From JAWKUK01 sp041398605 (GTDB lineage: Bacteria > Planctomycetota > UBA1135 > GCA-002686595), in NCBI GenBank assembly GCA_041398605.1, contig JAWKUK010000004.1, positions 124,001 to 188,000 of the forward strand: DNA of 64,000 nucleotides, in the 5' to 3' direction. Below are positions 17,801 to 25,151 of the stretch, piece after piece (position 1 is the stretch's first letter; the number at the start of each line of letters is the position of its first letter). The translations under genes and the position numbers were made by a program. The notes beneath the pieces are model-generated. The model searched no databases. It was not told the origin of the DNA and worked only from the letters and a program-made list of their open reading frames with translations.

Positions 17801-18093
17801 GTGCCGTTCGTGACGTCGACCACTTGGAACGACGCCGGGCCGATCGACGCTGGGTCAAGCGGCTCAGAGAAGAGCACCGAGACCTCCGTGTTCTGGAAGA
17901 CGTTGACGATGCCGCAGGACACCGTCGCGCCCCCCTGACCATCCGTGCACGCGAGCGAGCACGACTGGACGTAGAGGTCGCCGGAATTGGCCCCGGACGA
18001 AGTCCGAGAGCAGCCGGCGGAGACCAGGACCAGGAGCCCGGCGCCGAGGAGCCAGCGCGATTGGGACGGGCGCGGAGAACGGGGCGTCGTCAT
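14887..18093 (-). CDS. Giant glycine-rich surface lipoprotein with N-terminal Ig-like domain
   Basis: A 1068-residue predicted lipoprotein: an uncharged core (LLGAGLLVLVSAGC) ends in a lipobox with Cys28. Next comes an SbsA/Big_5-like Ig region (VSVLFSEPLDPASIGPASFQVVD) and a second such segment (VVFHFNELMNVATLANNSAF). From about residue 450, beta-helix-like repeats (LIIQPGGRLILEG, GPIEVGTGAVLDASG) alternate with poly-glycine loops (GGGVGGGATGGGGGGGAYP). The same architecture occurs in the protein at 31514-35062, so these are paralogues. The start at 18093 gives a proper signal peptide; the frame is open further upstream without one. Probably an outer-membrane or extracellular structural or adhesive protein; function unknown. 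Confidence 0.8.
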   Translation of the reverse strand: MTTPRSPRPSQSRWLLGAGLLVLVSAGCSRTSSGANSGDLYVQSCSLACTDGQGGATVSCGIVNVFQNTEVSVLFSEPLDPASIGPASFQVVDVTNGTAPDGQYFIDPLDPRRAIFRPSIIFGGGGVSFSFRANTSYEVLIPGQAQGDNGPYISSIAGNPNQSRVQCTIFTSEGITDPVPGNPRVEIEITRVTSVDGNGDPLTFAQATVSSSTLVTDMWRQSPVVFHFNELMNVATLANNSAFSSPFIRVEFDRDGNLVTTSGGDRRAIQGNYEFEIDNENLLTTLTFTPTELYPSAGTNPSLVVFRVPQQVVDLTNKPVLTSTGGGTLAAIPEVRFFPSIRIPDDDGENFDTPAGQTGSLEDASHGGANWGTAVGADFVLAPGTTGGSGRLGELVIGTGETVVLSTDSQDFPLTNGPVTEQVDVIGNPDGMGEYPFSITVTDGVFEFASLIIQPGGRLILEGSNPARLLVRGPIEVGTGAVLDASGESAGEHDSSLPMSVAAPGSGPGGGDGGLGADRADFSGLQPFINIGAVANPGAVRNGRPGGGVGGGATGGGGGGGAYPSTMPTAVGLTTTATNGNVTYNAAASPEGPLNENCVSLQMGGPGGGGAYSSVGGAAVGTASPDHPIAQFLPTGGASNLVGALGAAGDNTALNIEPSNSTNAGYAVRLLEWEQGNLRGGAGGGGGGNHPYLTLTSANTPSNGGDCFFIVFPLVAGAFTNWHDHSGASGGAGGGGIELVSGKRIDLNGSILARGGQGGSSLTGAMPNNFGQFATPGGGGAGGAVKLRARSVQILPGGTRIDVRGGAGGTAFWALASVNPAISRGGDGSPGLVRIEDGNATASQVTFDAVRSLVEPFDALDPNASLGHLSVAPNYLTSAPTVRPDSISGSSSCWMQPTGGFDSLGLRPDDPMNEDVSSKGWTMNVVFNQGAGVLKRPYRGRNATFQMSWEELYGNNFGTEFGTASPIVVRFQGARTGTALSSTERCNLDPNDFAGPIDAGSLTRWVAHPSELNGILNSQGVPLSPNLIRYVVLFDATNDAGNGDTPGQVLTAEGVIGIDDLVIFADPQ

Positions 18094-18682
18094 GGATTCG
18101 ATGGGTTCGTCGAGGGGCTGGATCCGAGGACGGAGCCGGCGGTTCAAGGGGAATCGCCGCGATCCGACCCGGCGGAGCACGGGGCGCCTCTCGGTCGTCC
18201 AGTCAGGGGGGGGTGTGGCGGTTCCGGTCCGAGGCTTCGCGAGGCCGCGGTCCGGGTGGGGTCCGAGGGCGGAGCCCCGGTTGGGGGGAGGGACGATAGT
18301 GTGCCGCCGGGAGTGCCGTTGCCAAGGGCTTTTCGCGCGACGACGTTGCAAGCCGTCCGGAACTCGCCTCCGGACCTGGCACAATCCGTGCCTACACTGG
18401 ACCGTTCGGGGCGCCGCTGCGCGCGACTCGCGTCGAGCCGCGTGACCGGCGGGGCCCGCGCGCGACCCCGGCGCGGGGCCTCCCCGACCGGACTCGTCCC
18501 CCCAAACGCCCCCCCAGCCGCCCCGCCCCACACATCCGGCCGCCCCAGCTCGGGGGGGCCTGCCCGACCTCGGATGGCCGATGGATCCGGGCCTGGATCG
18601 CCCCCTGGACCGCCTGTGCAGCCCTCGCCGCTGCCCCGCGCGGCGCCGGGACCGGCGTCCGCCCCCGCCCTACGACCCCAAG
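18094..18682. other. Gene-free divergent intergenic region (589 bp)
   Basis: This separates two divergently transcribed lipoprotein genes and should hold both promoters. Apart from the candidate sigma-54 site at 18377-18391, I see no coding potential that is not a high-GC open-frame artefact. The right half is strikingly C-rich on the plus strand (18480-18670). Confidence 0.6.
18377..18391 (+). promoter_or_regulatory. Candidate sigma-54 (-24/-12) promoter
   Basis: TGGCACAATCCGTGC has the invariant GG and GC dinucleotides exactly 10 bp apart and a full TGGCAC -24 element. The -12 element is GTGC instead of TTGC. It points towards the HEAT-like lipoprotein gene, whose chosen start lies about 290 bp downstream. 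A single motif match in GC-rich DNA is weak evidence. Confidence 0.35.
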
Positions 18683-19741
18683 ATGCAACCGTCCAGCCGT
18701 TTCGATTCCGTTCGGTTCCCGCACACAGCGCGTGCACTCGCGCACACATTCTCTGCACAGAGTGCGTCCTCTGCACAGGGAGGGTCCTCTGCACAGAGAG
18801 GGCCCCTCGCTGGGCCGGGACGCTGCGCGGTCGCAGCGGTCCTGGGGTTGTCTCTGTTTGGGATTGGAGGCGGGGCGCTCGCCGGCTGCAGCCCGGTTCC
18901 CGCGACGGACGCCGGGGGCCACGCTGGCGGCGCGGGCGCGTCGAAGGTCGACATCGACCAGCTGCTGCCAAAGGACCTGCCCATCTCCGAGGAGGCCCGA
19001 CAGATGATCGGCGACCTCGTGGCGACGATGCAGCCGATCGACCCGACCCTGACCAGCAACTTCCACGACCAGCAATTCCAGCGCGAGAAGGCGCTGATCG
19101 AGCGGCTCGAGAAAGGCCCGAAGGAGATCGGCTGGGCGGCGCTCCACGCGTTCACGAACTACCCCGAGCGCGACTTCAAGGTGCGGCGCAACCTGCTGCG
19201 CGTTGGCGCGCATGCCGCGCCTGAGGAGGCCAAGGCGTTGCTCGAGTTCCTCTCCTTCAACTACGGCCCCTACATCGAGGATCGCACGGAGGCGTGCCTC
19301 CTCTTCGCGGAGGTCGCGCCGGAGCGCTTCATGGAGCTCGCCCGCCCGTTCATCGTGCGCCGCGATGTCTTGCACCAGACCTTGCCCGATGACGAGTTCC
19401 TGGTCCAAGCTTGGAACCGAGCCTGTACGGCGAGCGGAATATCACCGGTCCCGGTGATGGCCGACGTCGCGACGAACCTGATGATGCAGCCCTACGCGCG
19501 CGTCATCGCGATCCGTACGTTGGCGGCCAACGAGATCACGCCCGAGTCTCGGGCCGCGCTCCAGACCTGCCTGATCGAGTCCATGGGTGACGGGCTCATT
19601 CGGCGCACTGCCGCGCAGTCGATCCTGGCGAACTTTCCGCGTGAGGACGCGTGCGCGCTCCTGCGCGAGGTGCGCGCGCGCGAAGCGGACATCAACATGG
19701 CGGACTTCCTGGACGAGATGATCCAGGAGAACTGCAAGTAG
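18683..19741 (+). CDS. Predicted lipoprotein with helical (HEAT-like) repeats
   Basis: The 352-residue protein has a hydrophobic segment and lipobox (GIGGGALAGC, Cys69 from this start). It is followed by about 270 residues of alternating amphipathic helices (APEEAKALLEFLSFN, TEACLLFAEVAPERFMELA, AAQSILANFPREDACALL) suggesting a HEAT/ARM-type solenoid. The segment before the signal core is long for a lipoprotein and contains a tandem SAQ-type hexapeptide encoded by an 18-bp DNA repeat. The real start may therefore lie nearer the hydrophobic core with a non-ATG codon, the repeat being 5' leader. It converges with the pilin gene, from which a hairpin separates it. Function unknown. Confidence 0.7.
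   Translation: MQPSSRFDSVRFPHTARALAHTFSAQSASSAQGGSSAQRGPLAGPGRCAVAAVLGLSLFGIGGGALAGCSPVPATDAGGHAGGAGASKVDIDQLLPKDLPISEEARQMIGDLVATMQPIDPTLTSNFHDQQFQREKALIERLEKGPKEIGWAALHAFTNYPERDFKVRRNLLRVGAHAAPEEAKALLEFLSFNYGPYIEDRTEACLLFAEVAPERFMELARPFIVRRDVLHQTLPDDEFLVQAWNRACTASGISPVPVMADVATNLMMQPYARVIAIRTLAANEITPESRAALQTCLIESMGDGLIRRTAAQSILANFPREDACALLREVRAREADINMADFLDEMIQENCK
18750..18803. repeat. Three tandem copies of an 18-bp unit
   Basis: Copies at 18750-18767, 18768-18785 and 18786-18803 share the core CCTCTGCACAG. In the frame of the lipoprotein each encodes six residues (SAQSAS, SAQGGS, SAQRGP). CTGCACAG is itself partly palindromic. The block lies just before the signal-peptide core. Confidence 0.75.
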
Positions 19742-19793
19742 TCGCCGCCCAGCACCGCGTCGATTGCGCGAGGCGCGCCCGGCAAGAATGCGC

Positions 19794-19830
19794 GGAGCGC
19801 CCCCGGGGAATGTGACCCCAGGAGCGCTCC
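19794..19830. terminator. Hairpin between convergent genes
   Basis: Arms GGAGCGC (19794-19800) and GCGCTCC (19824-19830) enclose an inner CCCCGGGG. The element sits between the ends of the lipoprotein gene (plus) and the pilin gene (minus), so it could stop transcription from both sides. Confidence 0.55.
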
Positions 19831-19856
19831 GTTCGGACCGGAAGCCCGCGATTGGA

Positions 19857-20627
19857 TCAGTTGCCGACGACGACCCAGAGGTTACCGTCGTTCGACGTGT
19901 TGCCGAGCGCCGCGAGGCCCATCGGCTGCGCGAAGTCGGCCGCGACGGCGTCGTTGAGCGCCGCGTCGAACGCCGGCGCGCTCGTGAGACCCGTGTACGC
20001 GCCGCCCTTGTTGTCGTGCGAGATCACGTCACCTTCGTGGTTGATGAAGAAGCAGCGGTTGCCCGTGCGACCAGCGGTGACCGGCCATGCGTAGCAGCAC
20101 CACATGACTTCGGCGTTGCTGCTGCCCCAGGCCGCGATGTCACCCGCGTTGGTGCCGCCAGCGACCGCCTCGGAGTAGGCGCCCGTCGCCGCCGCCGGGT
20201 CGACGTTGTCGTCGGGAAGGAAGATCTTGAACATGTAGCCCTGACGCTCGACGCAGCCGTCGCCCAGGCCGTCCGCCTGGATGTTGCCGAAGGCCGTCGC
20301 AAGGTAGGCCGGGGTCAGACGGTTCGCGCTGATCGCCGGAGCGAGCGTCGCTTGGTCGAACTCGCGCAGGAACGCGGTCCCCGCGAGCTCGCCGAAGAAG
20401 CAGTACTCGCCGCCGCCGTCGGCGTCGGTGTCGACGGCCGAGGAGGCCTGCGCCTGCTGCTGAGCCGCCGCGATCGAACGCAACGTGGCGATGGCCGCGT
20501 TTTCGTTCGCGGAGATCCGCGCTGTCATGAGGCGCGGGATCGCCACTGCGGCGATGATTGCGATGATGGCTACCACGATCATCAGCTCGATGAGCGTGAA
20601 GCCCGACTTGGAATGGTTACGGATCAT
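19857..20627 (-). CDS. Type IV pilin / type II secretion pseudopilin
   Basis: The 256-residue prepilin has a short basic leader and the cleavage motif KSG|FTLIELMIVVAIIAIIAAVAIP at residues 7-29, with Glu5 of the mature protein conserved. The rest is a globular head rich in Ala and Asn with several Cys, and it ends in WVVVGN. The start at 20627 is fixed by an AGGAG ribosome-binding site 4-5 bases upstream and by the leader length; an 18-codon longer frame exists but lacks these. Processing would need the prepilin peptidase at 28225-29145. It lies downstream of pilC on the same strand but behind a strong hairpin, so it is likely transcribed separately. Major pilin or GspG-type pseudopilin cannot be separated on sequence alone. 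Confidence 0.9.
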   Translation of the reverse strand: MIRNHSKSGFTLIELMIVVAIIAIIAAVAIPRLMTARISANENAAIATLRSIAAAQQQAQASSAVDTDADGGGEYCFFGELAGTAFLREFDQATLAPAISANRLTPAYLATAFGNIQADGLGDGCVERQGYMFKIFLPDDNVDPAAATGAYSEAVAGGTNAGDIAAWGSSNAEVMWCCYAWPVTAGRTGNRCFFINHEGDVISHDNKGGAYTGLTSAPAFDAALNDAVAADFAQPMGLAALGNTSNDGNLWVVVGN

Positions 20628-20904
20628 TATCTCCTGGTCCTCCGCCGCCGGGGCGGCGCATTTGAGGGTCTCGCGACCCACTCGAGCTCCCGCTTAGGAG
20701 TCCCGATGAAAAAGTGGTTCCTGGTACCTGATTCGAGTTGCGCAATGCGGCCCAGATTTGGGCCCCGCAAGGTCGTCAGCTATCGCCGCCGACGCCCGGA
20801 CTATCGACGGCCGATGTTCGCTGTCTTGAGCGAACCTCCGTGCTCTCCGTTGTGTCCCAGAATCAGCCTCGTGACGGCGTCGGGCGCGCCCCCGGAAGCG
20901 CCCA

Positions 20905-20937
20905 GCGCCGGTGCCCGCGAAACGCGAGCACCGGCGC
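20905..20937 (-). terminator. 15-bp stem, AAA/TTT-loop hairpin after pilC
   Basis: GCGCCGGTGCCCGCG, a 3-base loop and a nearly perfect complement (one mismatch) form a very stable hairpin 48 bp past the pilC stop. It lies in a 357-bp gene-free gap whose remainder should carry the pilin promoter. A smaller hairpin (GGCCCAGATTTGGGCC) is at 20749-20764. Confidence 0.65.
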
Positions 20938-20984
20938 CAGACAGCGGATTCACGCGCCGCACCGAACGCGGCGTCTTGAGCGCC

Positions 20985-22226
20985 TTACGCGCCCCCTGAG
21001 AGCTTGCCCACCATGTCGAGAATCGGGGCGAAGATCGCGAGCACGACACCGCCGACAATGACGCCCATGAACGTAATCAAGAGCGGCTCGATGAGGCTCG
21101 TCAGCGCTTTGACCTGCGCGCGCACTTGGCTGTCGTAGAACTCAGCGATCTTCTCGAGCAGTGTCTCGAGCGCGCCCGTGCGCTCACCGATCGCGATCAT
21201 GCGCACGACCATCGGCGGAAACACCGGCTCGTTCGCGAGCGGCTCTGAGAGCAGGTTTCCGTTGCGGACGGCGTCGCGCGAGCCGAGGACCGCATTGGAA
21301 ACGACCTGGTTCCCGGCTGTGTTGGCGACGATGTCGAGCGTGGACATGATCGGGACGCCCGACCGGATCAGCGTGGCAAAGGTCCGGCTGAATCGCGCGA
21401 GACAGACCTTGCGGAACAGCGGGCCGAACACGGGCAGCTTCAAGAAGAGACGGTCGAAGAGCAGCTTCCCAGGCTCGGTCTTCTTGAACGTCATGAGACC
21501 GAAGACGGCGAGGACGCTCCCGCCCATGACCGCCACGATGTTGCCGCGCAGGAAGTCCGAGATGTCCAAGACAAACTGGGTGATCGCCGGGAGCTCCGCG
21601 TCCAGCGACGCAAAGACGTTCTGGAAGGTCGGCACAACGCCGATCATCAAGAACGCGGTGATCCCGAGCACCAGGACCATGGAGATCACGGGATAGGTCA
21701 TCGCGCCCTTGATCTCGCGCGACAGCTCCTCACTCGCCTCCATGTAGTCCGCGAGGCGGTTCAAGATGATGTCCATCTGACCCGAGATCTCGCCCGCCTT
21801 GACCATGCTGACATAGAGGTGGTTGAAGACCTTAGGGCAGAGCTCCATCGCGGCAGAGAGGTCCGAGCCGCCACGCACGGACTCGACGAGGCGGGCCAGG
21901 GCGGCTTTCATGCCCTTGGAGTCCGCCTGGTGCGTAAGGACGTCGAGTGACTCGAGGAGTGACAAGCCTGCGCCGACCATGGTCGCGAGCTGGCGCGTGA
22001 AGATCACAACGTCGCGGCGCTTGGCTTTGATGCGGACCTTCTTTCCAGTCACGGGCTCTGAGCCGGAGCTCTTTGCCTTGCTCTTGCCCGCGCTCTGGTC
22101 GAGGCGCAGAACGACGAGGTTCTGCCGCCGCAGCTCGGCGACGGCGTCAGCCTTCGACTCTGCGGAGATCGTCCCCTGCACGGTCGCCCCGGCAGGATCC
22201 TTCGCTGCGTATTGAAAATCAGCCAC
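20985..22226 (-). CDS. pilC: Type IV pilus / type II secretion inner-membrane platform protein
   Basis: The 413-residue protein has the PilC/GspF layout: a soluble N-terminal ADFQYAAKDPAGATVQGTI segment, a linker, and two T2SSF domains. Each domain has a cytoplasmic helical bundle (FTRQLATMVGAGLSLLESLDVL; FSRTFATLIRSGVPIMSTLDIV) and membrane helices at about 170-190, 225-245 and 380-400. It couples the assembly ATPase to pilus growth. It lies 28 bp after pilB and is likely co-transcribed with pilT and pilB. Confidence 0.94.
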   Translation of the reverse strand: MADFQYAAKDPAGATVQGTISAESKADAVAELRRQNLVVLRLDQSAGKSKAKSSGSEPVTGKKVRIKAKRRDVVIFTRQLATMVGAGLSLLESLDVLTHQADSKGMKAALARLVESVRGGSDLSAAMELCPKVFNHLYVSMVKAGEISGQMDIILNRLADYMEASEELSREIKGAMTYPVISMVLVLGITAFLMIGVVPTFQNVFASLDAELPAITQFVLDISDFLRGNIVAVMGGSVLAVFGLMTFKKTEPGKLLFDRLFLKLPVFGPLFRKVCLARFSRTFATLIRSGVPIMSTLDIVANTAGNQVVSNAVLGSRDAVRNGNLLSEPLANEPVFPPMVVRMIAIGERTGALETLLEKIAEFYDSQVRAQVKALTSLIEPLLITFMGVIVGGVVLAIFAPILDMVGKLSGGA

Positions 22227-22254
22227 GTTCTAGATCGATTAGGGGTTGGTTGGA

Positions 22255-23967
22255 TCAGTTGTCGAGCGTGACGCGCAGGACTTCTTGGATCGATGTGATG
22301 CCGCGCATGGCATTGAGCAGAGCTACGCGACGGAGCGTGAGCATCCCCTCCTCCACTGCCCGGTCCTTGAGCTTGTCTTTCGACGCTCCCTCGACGACCA
22401 TCCGCCGGAGGTCTTGGGTCATCGGCATGGTCTCGACGATGGGGAAGCGGCCTTTGTAGCCCCCGGTGCAACGCGGGCACCCTTCGCGATTTGCATCGAA
22501 CAGGGTGAAGCCACGCTTGAAGTCCTCGTCAATAAAGCCGTGCGCGCGAAGCTCGCCTTCGACGGGGCGCTCGACCGCCACCTTGCAGTTCTCGCAGAGC
22601 TTCCGCCCGAGGCGCTGCGCGACGATGCAGAGGATGGAGCTCGACACCATGAATGGGTCGATCCCCATGTCCACGAGACGCGTGATCGTCGCGGCGGCGT
22701 CGTTGGTGTGCAGCGTCGAGAGCACGAGGTGACCCGTGAGCGCGGCCTTGACCGCGATGTCTGCCGTCTCGCGGTCGCGAATCTCACCGACGAGGACGAT
22801 GTCTGGGTCTTGACGGAGGATCGAGCGAAGCGCGCCGGCGAAGGTCGTTCCGCGCTTCGGGTTGACGGGCACCTGAGCGATGCCGTCCATGCGATACTCG
22901 ACGGGGTCCTCGACCGTCGTCACGTTGACCTCGGGGGTCGCGACAGCCTGGACACACGAATAGAGCGTCGTCGACTTACCCGAGCCCGTAGGGCCCGTTA
23001 CGAGCAACATTCCGTACGGCGAATCGATCGCGACTTTGATGTCCTCGAGCGACTTGGGCTCGTACCCCATCGTCTCGAGCTTCATCGCCATCGACCCCGT
23101 GTCGAGGATCCGGATGACCGACTTCTCGCCGCCAACGACGGGCAAGATCGACAGACGGAAGTCGATGTTGCGCCCCTGGAAGCGGATACGGAACTTGCCG
23201 TCCTGCGGCTTGTGTCGCTCGGCGATGTCGAGGCTCGCCAAGATCTTGAGGCGCGAGGTGAGCGCCGGCAGGATCGACTTCGGCGGCGTCATGATCTGAC
23301 GCAGGCGCCCGTCAACACGGTAACGGACTCGCGCAGTCTTCTCGCCCGGCTCGATGTGGATGTCGCTCGCCTTCGCTTTCAGCGCGCCGAGGACGATCGC
23401 GTTGGCCAGCTTGACGGCCGGCGCGTCTTCTCCAGCGACGTCCGAGTTCGTCTCGATGTCCTGCGTCTCGGAGTCGGACTCCTCTTTGACCTCGAGCTCG
23501 CTCTCGTTCGCGACATCGTTGACGAGCTGGTCGACCTTGCCCTTGCCGCCGTCCAGGACGTCATCGAGCGCCGTCGCGATCATCCCGCTGTGTGCAAACA
23601 GCGGCCGAACGTGACAATGCGTCAAGCGCTTGAGGTCATCGAAGAGGAGCACGTCGAACGGGTCCGAGACCACGATCGTGAGGACGTCCCCGTTCTTCGA
23701 GATCGGCAGGAATGAGCGCTCTCGGCAGAGCTCTGGCGCGACGGATTCGATGGCCGTCGAGTCGGGCTTGATGCGGCGCAGATCGACCGGAGGCACGCCC
23801 GCTGAGCACCCCATCACCTCGAGCAAGGCGCCTTCGGAGAGCTCGCCGCTGGCGAGCAGCGACTTCACGGGGTCCTGGTCCGCGCGCGCAGCGGAGTCCC
23901 AGGACTCCGCGGTCACGAGCCCCTCGGCGACCAACAGTCGCTTGATCTTCAGCGAGACCTTCGCCAT
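22255..23967 (-). CDS. pilB: Type IV pilus assembly ATPase PilB / GspE
   Basis: This hexameric ATPase powers pilus or pseudopilus extension. The 570-residue protein has an N-terminal GspE_N domain (1-150), a charged acidic linker near 160-185, and the RecA-like motor with Walker A GPTGSGKSTT (~348), Asp box VEDPVEYR, Walker B DIVLVGEIRD and His box HTNDAAATITR. A zinc-binding CENC...CPRC tetracysteine, typical of PilB/GspE and absent from PilT, lies near 455-500. Its start overlaps the pilT stop by one base (TGATG). Confidence 0.95.
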   Translation of the reverse strand: MAKVSLKIKRLLVAEGLVTAESWDSAARADQDPVKSLLASGELSEGALLEVMGCSAGVPPVDLRRIKPDSTAIESVAPELCRERSFLPISKNGDVLTIVVSDPFDVLLFDDLKRLTHCHVRPLFAHSGMIATALDDVLDGGKGKVDQLVNDVANESELEVKEESDSETQDIETNSDVAGEDAPAVKLANAIVLGALKAKASDIHIEPGEKTARVRYRVDGRLRQIMTPPKSILPALTSRLKILASLDIAERHKPQDGKFRIRFQGRNIDFRLSILPVVGGEKSVIRILDTGSMAMKLETMGYEPKSLEDIKVAIDSPYGMLLVTGPTGSGKSTTLYSCVQAVATPEVNVTTVEDPVEYRMDGIAQVPVNPKRGTTFAGALRSILRQDPDIVLVGEIRDRETADIAVKAALTGHLVLSTLHTNDAAATITRLVDMGIDPFMVSSSILCIVAQRLGRKLCENCKVAVERPVEGELRAHGFIDEDFKRGFTLFDANREGCPRCTGGYKGRFPIVETMPMTQDLRRMVVEGASKDKLKDRAVEEGMLTLRRVALLNAMRGITSIQEVLRVTLDN

Positions 23968-25031
23968 CAGGCGGCCCTCACCGAATTGCGGAGTTCGCTG
24001 GGATCGGAGACCTCGCGCTCGGCGTCCTTGAGCCGGACGCGTCCTTCGTTGACCAGCTTCGCCATCGACTGGGACATCGTGGTCATTCCGAGGCGGCCAC
24101 CGGTCTGAATGTGCGAGTAGATCTGGTGCGCTTTGCCGTCTCGAATCAACGCGCGGATGCCGGGCGTCGCGAGCATGATCTCAGCTGACATGACGCGACC
24201 ATCGCGGCGGGCGCTCGGGAGGAGCTTCTGCGAGAACACGGCCTCGAGCGTGAACGACAGCATCGTGCGCACCTGCTCTTGTTGGTGCGACGGGAACACG
24301 TCGATGATGCGGTTGATCGTCTGAACGGAGTCGGACGTGTGCAACGTGCCAAACGTCAAGTGACCGGTCTCCGCGAGGGTCAGCGCGGCCTCGATCGTCT
24401 CGTGGTCACGCAGCTCACCGACGAGCACGACGTCGGGGTCCTGACGCAGCACGCTGCGGAGCGCGTTCTTGAAGCCCTTCGTGTCACCGCCGACCTCGCG
24501 CTGGGTCACCATGCAGTTCTTGTGAACGTGCGTGAACTCAACCGGGTCCTCGATCGTGATGATGTGGTCCTGGCGGGTCCGATTGATGAAGTCGATCATC
24601 GCGGCCAGCGAGGTCGACTTGCCCGATCCAGTGACCCCCGTCACGAGCACGAGGCCCTGCGATAGGTTGCAGATGCGCTCGCAGACCTCCCGCGGCATCC
24701 CGAGCATCTCGAAGTCCGGGATCGCCGTCGGGATGAGGCGCAACACACACGCCACCGCGCCCTGCTGGTAGAAGGCGTTGACGCGGAAGCGCCCATAACC
24801 CTCGAGGCCGAACGAGCAGTCGAGCTCGAGGTCCCGGTCGAGGCGCGCGATCTGATCGGACGTCAGGACGCTCGTCGCGAGGCGCCGTGACGTCTCTGGG
24901 TCGAGCGGCGCGTGCTCGACGGGCAAGAGCGTCCCGTGCACCCGAATACGGGGCGGACTGCCGACGGAAATGTGGAGGTCAGATCCTCCCTGGCGCACGA
25001 GTAGCGCCAGGAGTTCTTCCATGGTGATCAT
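23967..25031 (-). CDS. pilT: Type IV pilus retraction ATPase PilT
   Basis: PilT retracts pili and drives twitching motility. The 354-residue protein has the PAS-like N-domain (SDLHISVGSPPRIRVHG), Walker A GVTGSGKSTSL near 132, Asp box IEDPVEFTH, Walker B DVVLVGELRD and the His box. It lacks the zinc motif, and the C-terminus carries the AIRxLIREGK-like segment ATPGIRALIRDGK of PilT. It is translationally linked to pilB by a 1-bp overlap. Presence of a retraction motor favours a true type IV pilus over a pure type II secretion system. Confidence 0.94.
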   Translation of the reverse strand: MITMEELLALLVRQGGSDLHISVGSPPRIRVHGTLLPVEHAPLDPETSRRLATSVLTSDQIARLDRDLELDCSFGLEGYGRFRVNAFYQQGAVACVLRLIPTAIPDFEMLGMPREVCERICNLSQGLVLVTGVTGSGKSTSLAAMIDFINRTRQDHIITIEDPVEFTHVHKNCMVTQREVGGDTKGFKNALRSVLRQDPDVVLVGELRDHETIEAALTLAETGHLTFGTLHTSDSVQTINRIIDVFPSHQQEQVRTMLSFTLEAVFSQKLLPSARRDGRVMSAEIMLATPGIRALIRDGKAHQIYSHIQTGGRLGMTTMSQSMAKLVNEGRVRLKDAEREVSDPSELRNSVRAA

Positions 25032-25151
25032 GGCGGGTCTCAGGGGGACGTGGTGGGGTACCGCGTCCTCCTTCGACCTGAGGGCCGACCTAACCTGAGA
25101 CCCAATCTGCCATAGGCGCTGGCGCCGCCGGATCGGGGCAGCCGACGCCGA

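Noticed and set aside
20985..25031. Calling the pilus block a pure type II secretion system
   Set aside because: A PilT retraction ATPase is present and no GspD, GspL or GspM is seen in the window.
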